Positions 29,289 through 38,635 of a stretch of DNA of 64,000 bases are shown piece by piece. Made by a program: the position numbers and the translations under genes. The notes below the pieces were generated by a model. The model worked only from the letters and a program-made list of their open reading frames with translations. It searched no databases and was not told where the DNA came from. How positions within the stretch are numbered: the first letter of the stretch is position 1; each line of letters begins with the position of its first letter. Source of the stretch: Acidovorax defluvii (lineage in GTDB: Bacteria; Pseudomonadota; Gammaproteobacteria; Burkholderiales; Burkholderiaceae_C). The DNA lies in assembly GCA_003268905.1 (NCBI GenBank), contig QLTU01000004.1, forward strand, positions 62,001-126,000, written 5' to 3'.

Positions 29289-30416
29289 ATGTCGTTCATT
29301 GCCACGCCCCAGACCATGCATTTTCCGGAGGTGCTGCCGCTGCAAAGCGGCGCCTCCATCCGCGATTACCACCTCGCTTTCGAGACCTACGGCCAGCTCA
29401 ATGCCGACCGCTCCAATGCCGTGCTGGTGTGCCACGCGCTCAACGCCTCGCACCACGTGGCCGGTGTGTACGAAGGCCAGGACAAGAGCGAAGGCTGGTG
29501 GGACAACATGATCGGCCCGGGAAAGCCGGTGGACACCAACCGCTTCTTTGTCATCGGCGTGAACAACCTGGGCTCGTGCTTCGGCTCCACCGGCCCGATG
29601 CACCTGCACCCCGACACCGGCGAGGTCTACGGTGCGGATTTCCCCGTGGTCACGGTGGAAGACTGGGTCCACGCCCAAGCCCGCCTGCTCGACCGCCTGG
29701 GCATTACGCAACTCGCCGCCGTGCTCGGCGGCAGCCTGGGGGGCATGCAGGCCCTCTCGTGGACGCTGCAATACCCCGAACGCGTGCGCCATGCCGTGGT
29801 GGTGGCCAGCGCACCCAACCTCACGGCCGAGAACATCGCCTTCAACGAGGTGGCGCGCCGCGCCATCGTCACCGACCCCGACTTCCACGGTGGCCACTTT
29901 TACCGCCACAGCGTGATCCCCAAGCGCGGCCTGCGCATCGCCCGCATGATCGGCCACATCACGTACCTGAGCGACGACGTGATGAACGAAAAGTTCGGTC
30001 GCCAGCTCAGAGAGGGTCTGGACCTCAAATACTCTACACAGGACATCGAATTCCAGATCGAGAGCTACTTGCGCTACCAAGGCGACAAGTTCAGCGAATA
30101 CTTCGACGCCAACACCTACCTGCTCATCACACGTGCGCTCGACTACTTCGACCCCGCGCGCGCCTTTGGTGGCGACCTCACCCAGGCCCTGGCGCGCGCC
30201 ACGGCCAAATTTCTGCTGGTTAGCTTCACCACCGACTGGCGCTTTTCGCCCAAGCGCTCGCGCGAGATCGTCAAGGCGCTGCTCGACAACCGCCGCAGCG
30301 TGAGCTACGCCGAGATCGATGCACCCCACGGGCACGATGCCTTTTTGCTCGATGACGCCCGCTACATGGGTGTCGTAAGCTCATATTTCGATAGCATTAC
30401 AAAGGAGCTGGCATGA
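29289..30416 (+). CDS. metX: homoserine O-acyltransferase (MetX family)
   Basis: A 375-residue alpha/beta-hydrolase-fold enzyme for methionine synthesis, acylating homoserine. The catalytic Ser lies in [15 protein letters not shown]; His is in [11 protein letters not shown] and Asp in FTTDWRFSP. Acyl specificity cannot be set by eye; betaproteobacterial members are commonly succinyltransferases. ATG 29289 ([14 protein letters not shown]) is chosen; an in-frame ATG at 29274 lies in the terminator hairpin. The last four bases overlap metW. Confidence 0.95.
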   Translation: MSFIATPQTMHFPEVLPLQSGASIRDYHLAFETYGQLNADRSNAVLVCHALNASHHVAGVYEGQDKSEGWWDNMIGPGKPVDTNRFFVIGVNNLGSCFGSTGPMHLHPDTGEVYGADFPVVTVEDWVHAQARLLDRLGITQLAAVLGGSLGGMQALSWTLQYPERVRHAVVVASAPNLTAENIAFNEVARRAIVTDPDFHGGHFYRHSVIPKRGLRIARMIGHITYLSDDVMNEKFGRQLREGLDLKYSTQDIEFQIESYLRYQGDKFSEYFDANTYLLITRALDYFDPARAFGGDLTQALARATAKFLLVSFTTDWRFSPKRSREIVKALLDNRRSVSYAEIDAPHGHDAFLLDDARYMGVVSSYFDSITKELA

Positions 30417-30997
30417 CCGAGAAAGCCACCATGGAAGCCCTGGCGCGCCTGGTGCCCGAAGGCTCGCGCGTGCTTGACCTGGGCTGTGGCGACGGCAGCA
30501 TGCTCGACTACCTGCAGCGCAGCAGGGGTTGCAGTGGCTACGGCATCGAGATTGCCGATGCCAACGTGCTGGCCTGTGTGCGCCGGGGCGTCAACGTCAT
30601 CCAGCTCAACCTCGACGAAGGCCTGGCCATGTTTGGCGACAACTCATTCGACGTGGTGCTGCAGATCGACACCCTGCAGCACCTTCGCAACGCCGAAGTC
30701 ATGCTGCGCGAAACCGCGCGCGTGGGCCGCACCGGCATCGTCGCGTTCCCCAACTTCGCGCACTGGCCCAACCGCCTGTCGGTGCTGCGCGGGCGCATGC
30801 CGGTCACGCGCCGCCTGCCCTACCAGTGGTATGACACGCCCAATATCCGTGTGGGCACCTACAAGGACTTTGAGGTGCTCGCGCTCAAAAACCAGCTGCG
30901 GATGATCGATTCGTTCGGCCTGCAGAACGGGCGCGCGGTCCGTTGGTGTCCCAACGCACGGGCGGGCACGGCGGTGTTTCATTTCGAGCACGCCTGA
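30413..30997 (+). CDS. metW: methionine biosynthesis protein MetW
   Basis: A 194-residue SAM-dependent-methyltransferase-fold protein. Motif I is [15 protein letters not shown], and [16 protein letters not shown] [15 protein letters not shown] the later motif (here [15 protein letters not shown]). It is required with MetX for O-acylhomoserine synthesis in several proteobacteria. The ATG overlaps the metX stop (ATGA), showing coupled expression. Confidence 0.95.
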   Translation: MTEKATMEALARLVPEGSRVLDLGCGDGSMLDYLQRSRGCSGYGIEIADANVLACVRRGVNVIQLNLDEGLAMFGDNSFDVVLQIDTLQHLRNAEVMLRETARVGRTGIVAFPNFAHWPNRLSVLRGRMPVTRRLPYQWYDTPNIRVGTYKDFEVLALKNQLRMIDSFGLQNGRAVRWCPNARAGTAVFHFEHA

Positions 30998-31425
30998 GCG
31001 CCACGACGGGGCAAATCCTGACAGGATTTTTGCTATATAAATAATAGCTATTGACGCTTTCTGGATAAGCGCAAGAGCCATTTTTGTCCCAAAATCCGTA
31101 GGGCATGCATCCAAAGCGTCGGCGCCACTGCACTGTTGCGCGACTTCGCGAATGCAGCGCTGAAGAAAAGTGCCTGCCCTGGCGGGCCATGGCGCCTTGT
31201 CTGGCACGCAGCGGCTTTCCCGATGGCGATCGGTGTCATGGGCCTGGCTGCAGCGAGTGAGCGCCGACAGCGGTATCGCGTGGCGCAGGGGGCCGACGCG
31301 CCATTGGGCCGCGGTAGGCTGCGGGGATCAATCCGGGGCCGTCCCAGGCGTCTCCCCGTGAACCGTGGCGCCCGAGGGCGCGTTGTGGTCGAATGCGGTT
31401 TTCGAATTGCCGCTGGAGCCCGCCC
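30998..31425. other. intergenic stretch without a recognised gene
   Basis: 428 bp between metW and the M20 peptidase. It holds one copy of the interspersed repeat (31021-31088) and short frames without recognisable protein features. I see no promoter or terminator with confidence. Confidence 0.6.
31021..31088. repeat. interspersed palindromic repeat, copy E
   Basis: TGCTATATAAATAATAGCTA, TTGACGCTTTCTGGATAAGC, GCAAGAGCCATTTTTG: one of the best-conserved copies. Confidence 0.8.
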
Positions 31426-32913
31426 ATGAACGCCCGAGTCCCCTCCCAAATCCTTCAACCTGCGCTGGCACTGGAGCGGGTCGGCCAGGCGTGGGATGAC
31501 GACATCCTGCGCCAGCTCACCGAATACATCGTCATTCCGGCCAAGTCGCCCACCTTTGCCCCCGACTGGGCGCAGCTGGGTCTGCTCGATACCGTGGTGC
31601 GCAATGCTGCCACCTGGGTCGAGGTGCAAAAAGTGGCCGGTCTGCGCCTGGAGGTCGTGCGCCTGCCCGGCCGCACACCGGTGCTCTTCTTCGAGATCGA
31701 GTCCACCGAGGCCGCCGCCACCCAGACGGTGCTGATGTATGGCCACCTGGACAAGCAACCCGAGTTCTCCGGCTGGCGCGGCGACCTGGGCCCCTGGACA
31801 CCCAAATACGAAGACGGCAAGCTCTACGGACGCGGCGGTGCCGACGATGGCTATGCCGTCTACGCCAGCATTGCCGCGGTGCAGGAACTCAAGCGCCAGA
31901 ACGTGCCGCACCCGCGCATCGTCGGCCTCATCGAAACCTGCGAGGAAAGCGGCTCGCGCGATTTGCTGCCCTACATCGACGCCCTGCGCACCCGCCTGGG
32001 CGATGTGGGGCTGGTGATCTGCCTGGACAGCGGCGCGGGCAACTACGACCAGCTGTGGCTCACCACCAGCCTGCGCGGCATGGCCAGCGGCACGCTCAAG
32101 GTTGAGATCCTCACCGAAGGCATCCACTCGGGCGATGCTTCGGGCCTGGTGCCGTCGTCGTTTCGCATCATGCGCCAGGTGCTCGACCGGCTCGAAGACA
32201 GCGCCACTGGCCGCCTGCTGCCCCAGAGCTTCCATTGCGAAGTGCCCGCCGAGCGGCTGGCCCAGGCGCAAGCCACCGCCGCCATCCTGGGCGAAGAGGT
32301 GTACCGGCGCTTTCCGTGGGCGCACTACGACTGCGGCGGCTCCACCCAATTTGCGCTGCCCACCACCACCGACCCGCTGCAGGCACTGCTCAAGCGCACC
32401 TGGGAGCCCACGCTCAGCGTCACCGGCGCCGAAGGCTTTCCTGCGCTGCAGGACGCCGGCAACGTGCTGCGGCCCTACACCGCCTTCAAGCTCAGCCTGC
32501 GCCTGCCCCCGCTGGTGGATGCCGCCCAGGCCGTGCAAGAGCTCAAAACCCTGCTCGAAGACAACGCGCCCTACCAGGCCCGGGTCACGTTTGAAAACGG
32601 CGGCGGCGCCACGGGCTGGAACGCCCCGGCCACCACGCCATGGTTCGAGCAGGCGCTCAACGAAGCCTCGCAAGCGCACTTTGGCGCATCCTGTGGCTAC
32701 ATCGGCCAGGGCGGCACCATCCCGCTGATGAACATGCTCAGCGAGGGCTTTCCGAAGGCCCAGATGATGGTGTGCGGCGTGCTCGGCCCCAAGAGCAACG
32801 CCCACGGCCCCAACGAGTTTTTGCATGTGCCCTATGCCAAGCGCCTGACTGCCTCGGTGGCGCAGGTGATCGGCGCCATGGCAAAGCAGGCCGCATCGGA
32901 GCCCGCCGTCTGA
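31426..32913 (+). CDS. M20 family metallopeptidase (dipeptidase-like)
   Basis: A 495-residue M20/M28-type zinc peptidase. The metal ligands are visible: His in LMYGHLDKQPEF, Asp in YGRGGADDGYA, the acid pair in ETCEESGS, Asp in ICLDSGAG and His near the end in SNAHGPNEFLHV. A lid/dimerisation insert runs about residues 220-390. The family removes an N-terminal or C-terminal residue from dipeptides; the specific substrate is unknown. ATG 31426 is chosen over a longer frame from 31393. It stands alone. Confidence 0.9.
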   Translation: MNARVPSQILQPALALERVGQAWDDDILRQLTEYIVIPAKSPTFAPDWAQLGLLDTVVRNAATWVEVQKVAGLRLEVVRLPGRTPVLFFEIESTEAAATQTVLMYGHLDKQPEFSGWRGDLGPWTPKYEDGKLYGRGGADDGYAVYASIAAVQELKRQNVPHPRIVGLIETCEESGSRDLLPYIDALRTRLGDVGLVICLDSGAGNYDQLWLTTSLRGMASGTLKVEILTEGIHSGDASGLVPSSFRIMRQVLDRLEDSATGRLLPQSFHCEVPAERLAQAQATAAILGEEVYRRFPWAHYDCGGSTQFALPTTTDPLQALLKRTWEPTLSVTGAEGFPALQDAGNVLRPYTAFKLSLRLPPLVDAAQAVQELKTLLEDNAPYQARVTFENGGGATGWNAPATTPWFEQALNEASQAHFGASCGYIGQGGTIPLMNMLSEGFPKAQMMVCGVLGPKSNAHGPNEFLHVPYAKRLTASVAQVIGAMAKQAASEPAV

Positions 32914-33040
32914 ACCGCTGGCAGAGCGGCGCGCGCAGCGCTGGCCCCGACGCTCAAGCTTTCTCCGCAATCTGCGGGTGTTTTCACCGTAACGCGTGCG
33001 GTCCATGTTGCCCGCGCTGCCCCCAAACCTTTCCCGACCT

Positions 33041-33913
33041 ATGTCTGACACCGTTGTTTCCACCTTGAGCACACTGACCACTTTCACCGCGGCAGATGGC
33101 GAAAACCTGGCGGTCCAGGACTGGCCGCTGTTGGAGGGCACATACCGCGGCACCGTGCTGCTGGTGCATGGCCTGGGCGAGCATGTGGGGCGTTACGACG
33201 CTGTGGCACGGCGCCTCAATGCCTGGGGTTTTGCCGTGCGGGGCTATGACCAGTATGGCCATGGCGAGTCGGGTGGCCCGCGTGGTGGCCTGACAGGCGA
33301 GATGCGCCTGCTGGACGATCTGGCCGACATGGTGGACGCCACCCGCGCCCGCATGGCGGCCCACCAGCCGCTGGTGCTGCTGGGCCACAGCATGGGCGGC
33401 CTGGTCGCGGCGCAGTTTGTGTCGATGCACCTGCGGCCGGTCGATGCGCTGGTGCTCTCGTCGCCCGCACTGGACCCGGGGCTCAATGCCGTGCAAAAGC
33501 TGCTGCTGGCCACGCTGCCGCGCATCTTGCCCAACCTGCGCGTGGGCAACGGGCTCGATGCGCAATACCTCTCGCACGACCCGGCCGTGGTGGCCGCCTA
33601 CCTGGCAGATCCGCTGTGCCACGACCGCATCAGCGCCCGCCTGGCCCGGTTCATCGCCGACGGCGGCCCCGCCACCGTGGCGCGTGCCGCGCACTGGAGC
33701 GTGCCCACCCTGCTGATGTGGGCCGGTGCAGACAAGCTGGTCAACCCCGCTGGCAGCCGGGCGTTTGCTGCGGCGGCGCCCCGGGGCGTGGTGCAGTCGC
33801 ATGGCTTTGAGCCTTTGTTCCATGAGCTGTTCAACGAAAGCCCCGAACTGGCCGACCCGGTGTTTGCCCTGTTGCGCCAGTGGCTGCTGCAGCACTGCCC
33901 CGCCGTGGATTGA
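33041..33913 (+). CDS. alpha/beta hydrolase, monoacylglycerol-lipase-like
   Basis: A 290-residue alpha/beta hydrolase. The oxyanion motif is VLLVHGLGEHVGRYD, the nucleophile elbow LLGHSMGGLVAAQF, Asp in LLMWAGADKLVNPAG and His in HELFNESP (histidine at residue about 264). Lysophospholipase/monoglyceride lipase-type proteins share this layout. ATG 33041 (MSDTVVSTLSTLTTF) is chosen over an upstream one at 32996. No signal peptide. Confidence 0.9.
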   Translation: MSDTVVSTLSTLTTFTAADGENLAVQDWPLLEGTYRGTVLLVHGLGEHVGRYDAVARRLNAWGFAVRGYDQYGHGESGGPRGGLTGEMRLLDDLADMVDATRARMAAHQPLVLLGHSMGGLVAAQFVSMHLRPVDALVLSSPALDPGLNAVQKLLLATLPRILPNLRVGNGLDAQYLSHDPAVVAAYLADPLCHDRISARLARFIADGGPATVARAAHWSVPTLLMWAGADKLVNPAGSRAFAAAAPRGVVQSHGFEPLFHELFNESPELADPVFALLRQWLLQHCPAVD

Positions 33914-33935
33914 CAGGATGCGGCGGGTTGGCCGG

Positions 33936-34001
33936 ATTTTGTTAAAAACAGGCTCTAGCCCTTGCGTGTAAAGCGCTAATAGCTATTTTATTAATAGCAA
34001 T
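33936..34001. repeat. interspersed palindromic repeat, copy F
   Basis: GGCTCTAGCCCTTGCGTGTA, then AAGCGCTAATAGCTATTTTA and TTAATAGC. Confidence 0.8.
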
Positions 34002-34084
34002 CAATGCAAATGGCGGCCGACGGTTCGTGGCGCAGCGCCCGGAGCGCGGTGTTGGCGCGTTCACCCACCGCCGGGTTCTGGCCC

Positions 34085-35266
34085 TCAGGCGGCCTGCACC
34101 CGGCGCTGGCGCAACGCCAGCCACAGCAAGGCTGCCCCGGTGATCGCAATGGGCGCCAGCGAGCCGTAGTTGAGCAGCGTCCAGCCCTGCGTGGTGACCA
34201 GCACGCCCGAGAACAGCGAGCTCACCGCCAGCGTGGCAAACACGCAGAAGTTCAGGGCCGCCTGGGCGCGGTCCTTTTCTTCGGGGCGGTAGGCCGTCAT
34301 GGCCAGCGCGGTGCTTCCGGTGAACAGAAAATTCCAGCCCACCCCCAGCATGAACAGCGCAATGCCAAAGTGGTGCAGCTCCACCCCCATCAGCGCCACG
34401 GCCACACAGGCCAGGTTCAGCAGCACGCCCGCCCCCATGATGGGCAGCACGCCATAGCGCTTGATGAGGTGGCCCGTGAAGAAGCCCGGCGCAAACATGC
34501 CGATCACATGCCACTCCAGCACCAGCGCCGCGTCATCAAAAGCGAAGCCGCACACCTGCATGGCCAGCGGGGTGGCGGCCATCAGCAGGTTCATCACGCC
34601 ATAGCCCAGGGCGGCGCCCAGCACGGCCACGAGGAAGGCAGGCTGCCGCATCAGCTCAGGCAAGGGCCGGCCACGGGCGGGCTGGCCCGCCGCGTTGAGC
34701 ACCTGCGGCGGCGCCTCGAAACGGATGGCGGCCATGCACGCCATGGCCAGCAGCGCCACCGCCATCAGCGCCACATAGGCGCCCGCAAACGCTGCGGGAA
34801 ATAGCGTGCGCGTGGCGCTGGCCAGGTTGGGGCCGGCAATGGCGCCCAGCAGGCCACCGGCCAGCACCAGTGAAACGGCCTTTTCCCGGTAATCGGTGGC
34901 TGCCAGTTCGGCCGCCGCAAAGCGATAAAGCTGGCCGTTGGCACTGTAGTAACCCGCCACTAGCGTGGCCGTGCACAGCAGCCAGAAGTTGCCCGCAAAC
35001 GCCGCCACCGCGCACAGCAACGCCGACAGCAGCGCCACGGCCAGCCCGATCTGGAACGACACCTTGCGGCCCCAACGCATCTGGGTGCGCGCCACCAGCG
35101 GGGTGGACAGCGCACCGCCCACCACATAGGCCATCACGGGCAGCGTGGCCATCCAGCCAAACGGTGCCAGCTGCAGGCCCACCAGGCCGTTGATGCCGAT
35201 GAAAACGACGTTGTTGGTCAGGAAAAGGCCCTGGCATAGGGCCAGTAGCCACAGGTTTTTGTTCAC
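34085..35266 (-). CDS. MFS transporter
   Basis: A 393-residue major facilitator transporter of the inner membrane with about twelve hydrophobic helices. An MFS-like loop motif follows the second helix (RTQMRWGRKVSFQIGLAV). Hydrophobic stretches include ALCQGLFLTNNVVFIGINGL, FLVAVLGAALGYGVMNLLMA and IALFMLGVGWNFLFTGSTAL. The start is taken at GTG 35266 (VNKNLWLLALCQGL), because further upstream the frame is Arg/His-rich and unlike a protein N-terminus. Substrate unknown. It is divergent from ubiU. Confidence 0.88.
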   Translation of the reverse strand: MNKNLWLLALCQGLFLTNNVVFIGINGLVGLQLAPFGWMATLPVMAYVVGGALSTPLVARTQMRWGRKVSFQIGLAVALLSALLCAVAAFAGNFWLLCTATLVAGYYSANGQLYRFAAAELAATDYREKAVSLVLAGGLLGAIAGPNLASATRTLFPAAFAGAYVALMAVALLAMACMAAIRFEAPPQVLNAAGQPARGRPLPELMRQPAFLVAVLGAALGYGVMNLLMAATPLAMQVCGFAFDDAALVLEWHVIGMFAPGFFTGHLIKRYGVLPIMGAGVLLNLACVAVALMGVELHHFGIALFMLGVGWNFLFTGSTALAMTAYRPEEKDRAQAALNFCVFATLAVSSLFSGVLVTTQGWTLLNYGSLAPIAITGAALLWLALRQRRVQAA

Positions 35267-35383
35267 GGCGGGAGGGCGATGGAGAGGGGGTGGATGAAGG
35301 GGCTCAGCACGGCAGTGTCGGCGGCACCGGGGCATGGCCTGCATCAAAGTCCGACTGCGTTTGTCTGGCATTGTGCGCTGCAA

Positions 35384-35397
35384 TTGACTCAGATCAG
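35384..35397 (+). promoter_or_regulatory. FNR/ANR-like box upstream of ubiU
   Basis: TTGACTCAGATCAG matches the TTGAT-N4-ATCAA FNR consensus at 8 of 10 informative positions. It lies about 80 bp before the ubiU ATG and fits oxygen-limited expression of the anaerobic ubiquinone genes. Confidence 0.5.
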
Positions 35398-35476
35398 CCC
35401 CCACCCGGCCCTGGACCGGTAATGTGGCCACCAGTGCCGTGGCTCCAAGCCCGGAGCCGGCTATTGATCGCTTGTG

Positions 35477-36520
35477 ATGGAATCCCTGAACCCTACTGCA
35501 GTGCCCCCCGTGGCGCCCGCCTTTGAACTGGTCTGCCCCGCCGGCAGCCTGCCCGCCCTGAAGGCGGCGGTGGACAACGGCGCCAACTGTGTCTATCTGG
35601 GCCTGCGCGACGCCACCAACGCGCGCAACTTCGCCGGGCTCAACTTCGACGAAGCAGCCATCGCCAACGGCATCCGCTACGCGCACGAGCGCGGCTGCAA
35701 GGTCTTCATGGCGCTCAACACCTACCCGCAGGCCGCCAACCCCGCGCCGTGGCGTGCGGCCATGGACAAGGCCGTGGACATGGGGGTGGACGCCGTCATC
35801 CTGGCCGACCCGGGCCTGATGCAATACGGCGCGCAGCACCACCCCAAGCTGCGCCTGCACCTGTCGGTGCAGGGTTCGGCCACCAGTGCCGACGCCATCA
35901 ACTTCTACCGCGAGCAGTTCGGCATCGTGCGCGCGGTGCTGCCGCGCGTGCTGTCGATGGAGCAGGTGCAGCGCGTGATCGACGCCACCCCGGTGGAGAT
36001 CGAGGTGTTCGGCTTCGGCAGCCTGTGCGTGATGGTCGAGGGGCGCTGCGCCCTGTCGTCCTACGTGACGGGCGAGTCGCCCAACACCCACGGAGTGTGC
36101 TCTCCGCCCAAGTCGGTGCGCTGGCAGGAAACGCCCAAGGGGCTCGAATCGCGCCTGGGCGGTGTGCTCATCGACCGCTACGCCCCCGGCGAAAACGCGG
36201 GCTACCCCACGCTGTGCAAGGGGCGCTTTGACGTGGGCGAGGACGAAAACTACTACGCCATCGAAGAACCCACCAGCCTCAATACCCTCGAACTGCTGCC
36301 AAAACTCATCAAGATGGGCGTTCGCGCCGTCAAGATCGAAGGCCGCCAGCGCAGCCCCGCCTATGTGGCGCAGGTCACCAAGGTGTGGCGCGACGCCATC
36401 GACAACTGCCTGGCCGACCCGCTGCGCTACGCCCCCAAGACCGCCTGGATGGCCAGCCTCGACCAGGTGGCCGAAGGCCAGCAGCACACCCTGGGCGCCT
36501 ACCACCGCCCCTGGAAATGA
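35477..36520 (+). CDS. ubiU: ubiquinone biosynthesis protein UbiU (peptidase U32 family)
   Basis: A 347-residue U32-family protein, half of the UbiU-UbiV complex that carries an iron-sulfur cluster and performs O2-independent hydroxylation in ubiquinone synthesis. Typical segments are LVCPAGSLPALKAAVDNGAN and FGFGSLCVMVEGRCALSSYV; the Cys residues of the C-terminal cluster binding are in GVCSPPKS and YPTLCKGRF. The stop overlaps the ubiV ATG (ATGA). ATG 35477 is preceded in frame by a GTG at 35474. Confidence 0.95.
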   Translation: MESLNPTAVPPVAPAFELVCPAGSLPALKAAVDNGANCVYLGLRDATNARNFAGLNFDEAAIANGIRYAHERGCKVFMALNTYPQAANPAPWRAAMDKAVDMGVDAVILADPGLMQYGAQHHPKLRLHLSVQGSATSADAINFYREQFGIVRAVLPRVLSMEQVQRVIDATPVEIEVFGFGSLCVMVEGRCALSSYVTGESPNTHGVCSPPKSVRWQETPKGLESRLGGVLIDRYAPGENAGYPTLCKGRFDVGEDENYYAIEEPTSLNTLELLPKLIKMGVRAVKIEGRQRSPAYVAQVTKVWRDAIDNCLADPLRYAPKTAWMASLDQVAEGQQHTLGAYHRPWK

Positions 36521-37437
36521 CGAACATGATCAAGCTCTCTTTGGGTGCGCCGCAGTACTACTGGCCGCGCCAGACCTATTTCGACTTCTACGAGGCCATG
36601 GCGGCGTCGCCGGTGGACATCGTTTACCTGGGCGAAACCGTGTGCTCGCGCCGCAAGGAGCTGCGCCTCTCGGACTGGCTCGACATCGCCGACCTGATGC
36701 GCTCGGCTGGCAAGGAGGCCGTGCTGTCCACCCAGGTGCTGCTCGAATCGGGCGTGGAAGTCAGCACCATGCACAAGGTGACGGCCAACCCCGATTACCT
36801 CATCGAGGCCAACGACATGGGCGCTGTGCAGCGCCTGTCGGGCAAGCGCCCTTTTGTGGGTGGCCTGCACCTGAACATTTACAACCAGCCCTCGCTGCAG
36901 TGGCTGGCCCAGTTGGGCGCCACGCGCTGGGTGGCACCGCTGGAGATGAAGCACGAAGACCTTTCCGCCCTGATCCAGAACGGCCCGCAAAACCTGCAGA
37001 CTGAAGTGTTTGCCTATGGCCGCATGGCGCTGGCGTTCTCGGCGCGTTGCTTTACCGCGCGCCAGCGCAACCTGCCCAAGGACGACTGCCAGTTCAGCTG
37101 CCTGGACCACCCCGACGGCCTGATGCTCAAGACCCGCGAGAGCGAGGAGTTCCTCGTGCTCAACGGCATCCAGACGCAGTCGGCCCGCGTGCACAACCTG
37201 ATCGACGAACTGCCGCGCATGCAGCGCATGGGCGTGGCCGTGGCGCGCATCAGCCCCCAGGCGCAGCACACGGGCGAAATCGTGGCCCTGTTTGACGCCG
37301 TGCGCCAAGGCAGCCTGGCCCCGCGCGATGCCCGCGCCCAGCTGCAGCCGCTCATGCCCGAGCAAAGCTGCAACGGCTACTGGCATGGCCGCCCCGGCCT
37401 GGACCTGGTCGATTCCGAGGCCCTGGCCGCGGCCTGA
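36517..37437 (+). CDS. ubiV: ubiquinone biosynthesis protein UbiV (peptidase U32 family)
   Basis: A 306-residue U32-family partner of UbiU. The start MTNMIKLSLGAPQYYWPRQT is typical of UbiV. YLGETVCSRRKELRLSDW carries a cluster Cys, and Cys residues recur in SARCFTARQRNLPKDDC and FSCLD. Together with UbiU it forms the anaerobic hydroxylase. The upstream overlap with ubiU indicates one operon; 251 bp then separate it from ubiT. Confidence 0.95.
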   Translation: MTNMIKLSLGAPQYYWPRQTYFDFYEAMAASPVDIVYLGETVCSRRKELRLSDWLDIADLMRSAGKEAVLSTQVLLESGVEVSTMHKVTANPDYLIEANDMGAVQRLSGKRPFVGGLHLNIYNQPSLQWLAQLGATRWVAPLEMKHEDLSALIQNGPQNLQTEVFAYGRMALAFSARCFTARQRNLPKDDCQFSCLDHPDGLMLKTRESEEFLVLNGIQTQSARVHNLIDELPRMQRMGVAVARISPQAQHTGEIVALFDAVRQGSLAPRDARAQLQPLMPEQSCNGYWHGRPGLDLVDSEALAAA

Positions 37438-37563
37438 ACGCCATGGCCGGCCTGCTCCCCTGTCACTTCAGCGGCGCCAGCAAGCGCCGGGCTGGCGGCT
37501 TGGGGCGGGCAACGATGAACCCATCCCTCGCGCGGTGCGCATCCCGGGGGCTTGTTCAGCGTC

Positions 37564-37626
37564 AATTTTGTATAAAAATAGCATCTACCGCCTTACTGTA
37601 TTGGTTTTTTTGCTATCAATTTTTTA
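37564..37626. repeat. interspersed repeat, divergent copy G
   Basis: TTTTGTATAAAAATAGCATC, CCGCCTTACTG, then TTTTTTTGCTATCAATTT. Lies between ubiV and ubiT. Confidence 0.5.
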
Positions 37627-37688
37627 GTCTCTGGCAGCGCGTTGCACCGCCCCGCAGCGTGCGCGCCGCCGCTTGAACAGGAAAACCC

Positions 37689-38231
37689 ATGAACGCCTCC
37701 ACCACGCCCCCGGCTCCCTTCGTCCTGCCCTCTCCCGTGGCGGCGTTCACGTCGCGCCTGCCGGCGTTTCCGGGCTCGCTGCTGCTGGTCACGGCGCTCA
37801 ACCTGGGTGTGGCGCGCCAGTTGCCGCGCGATGTGGGCGACATGCTGCTGAACAAGCGCCTGCGCATCCATGTGCGCGATGCCGGGGTCACCTTCGACTT
37901 CACCTGGACCGGCGGTGCCTTTGCCCCGCGCGCGCGCCACGCCGAAACCGACCTGTGCATCAGCGCCTCGGCGCACGACTTTGTGCTGCTCGCGCAGCGC
38001 CAGCAGGACCCCGACACGCTGTTCTTCAACCGCCGCCTGGTCATGGAAGGCGACACCGAGCTGGGCCTGGTCGTCAAAAACACGCTCGACGCGCTGGAGC
38101 TGCCCGTGCTCGACCTGCAACAGTGGGCGCCGCGCCAGGTGCTGGCGCGCCTGTCGGCACTGCGCCCTGGCGCCCGGTCCGCACACAGCGCCTCGGGTGC
38201 CGATCCGCTCTATCCGGGTACCCTGCCATGA
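37689..38231 (+). CDS. ubiT: ubiquinone anaerobic biosynthesis accessory factor UbiT (SCP2 domain)
   Basis: A 180-residue SCP2-like protein. The lipid-binding domain starts near LLLVTALNLGVARQLP and includes KRLRIHVRDAGVTFDFTW, AETDLCISASAHDFVLLAQR and a C-terminal NTLDALELP. UbiT is the anaerobic counterpart of UbiJ, handling the polyprenyl-phenol intermediate. A Shine-Dalgarno (AGGA) precedes ATG 37689. Its TGA overlaps the ATG of the DGC-domain gene. Confidence 0.93.
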   Translation: MNASTTPPAPFVLPSPVAAFTSRLPAFPGSLLLVTALNLGVARQLPRDVGDMLLNKRLRIHVRDAGVTFDFTWTGGAFAPRARHAETDLCISASAHDFVLLAQRQQDPDTLFFNRRLVMEGDTELGLVVKNTLDALELPVLDLQQWAPRQVLARLSALRPGARSAHSASGADPLYPGTLP

Positions 38232-38635
38232 ACCGCGCGGCCGACCCCCGTCCGCTGGTCTATTCCTGCTCGGGCTGCTCCAGCGCCGCGCAACTGGCCA
38301 ACCATGTGGCGCTGCAGCTGGATCGACGCGGCGTGGCCGAGATGTCGTGCATCGCCGGGGTGGGCGGTGATGTGCCGCACCTCATGAAGATCGTGCGCTC
38401 GGGCCGCCCCATCATTGCACTCGATGGCTGCCCGCTGGTGTGCGTCAAAAGCACGCTGGCGCGCCACGGCATTGCGGCCGACCGCCATTACCAGCTGCAG
38501 CAATACGGCGTGAAAAAACGCACCCACGAAGATTTTGACCCCGCGCAGGCCGCCCTGGTGCTGGAGCAGGTAGAGGCCGACCAGCAGGCCGAGCCCTTGC
38601 GCGCCAGCGCCGCCGAGATGGCCCCGCATGGCTGA
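38228..38635 (+). CDS. DGC-domain putative zinc-binding protein
   Basis: A 135-residue protein with a DGC-type Cys pattern: YSCSGCSSAAQLANHVAL near the N-terminus, SCIAGVGGDVPH, then DGCPLVCVKSTL. The conserved Cys residues suggest metal or Fe-S binding. It overlaps ubiT upstream (ATGA) and ubiX downstream (the ubiX ATG at 38628 lies inside it), so it is translated as part of the ubi operon. Its role there is unknown. Confidence 0.88.
   Translation: MNRAADPRPLVYSCSGCSSAAQLANHVALQLDRRGVAEMSCIAGVGGDVPHLMKIVRSGRPIIALDGCPLVCVKSTLARHGIAADRHYQLQQYGVKKRTHEDFDPAQAALVLEQVEADQQAEPLRASAAEMAPHG

Noticed and set aside
31048-33153. Long minus-strand frame (about 700 codons) opposite the M20 peptidase
   Set aside because: Shadow of the real gene; composition is Gly/Arg/His-rich and no domain is recognisable.
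35267-36505. Upstream extension of the MFS transporter frame across ubiU
   Set aside because: No transporter-like sequence beyond GTG 35266; it is the antisense frame of ubiU.
37438-37560. GC-rich stretch similar to the amgK repeat unit
   Set aside because: Only a short CTTGGGGCGG match; too little to call a copy.
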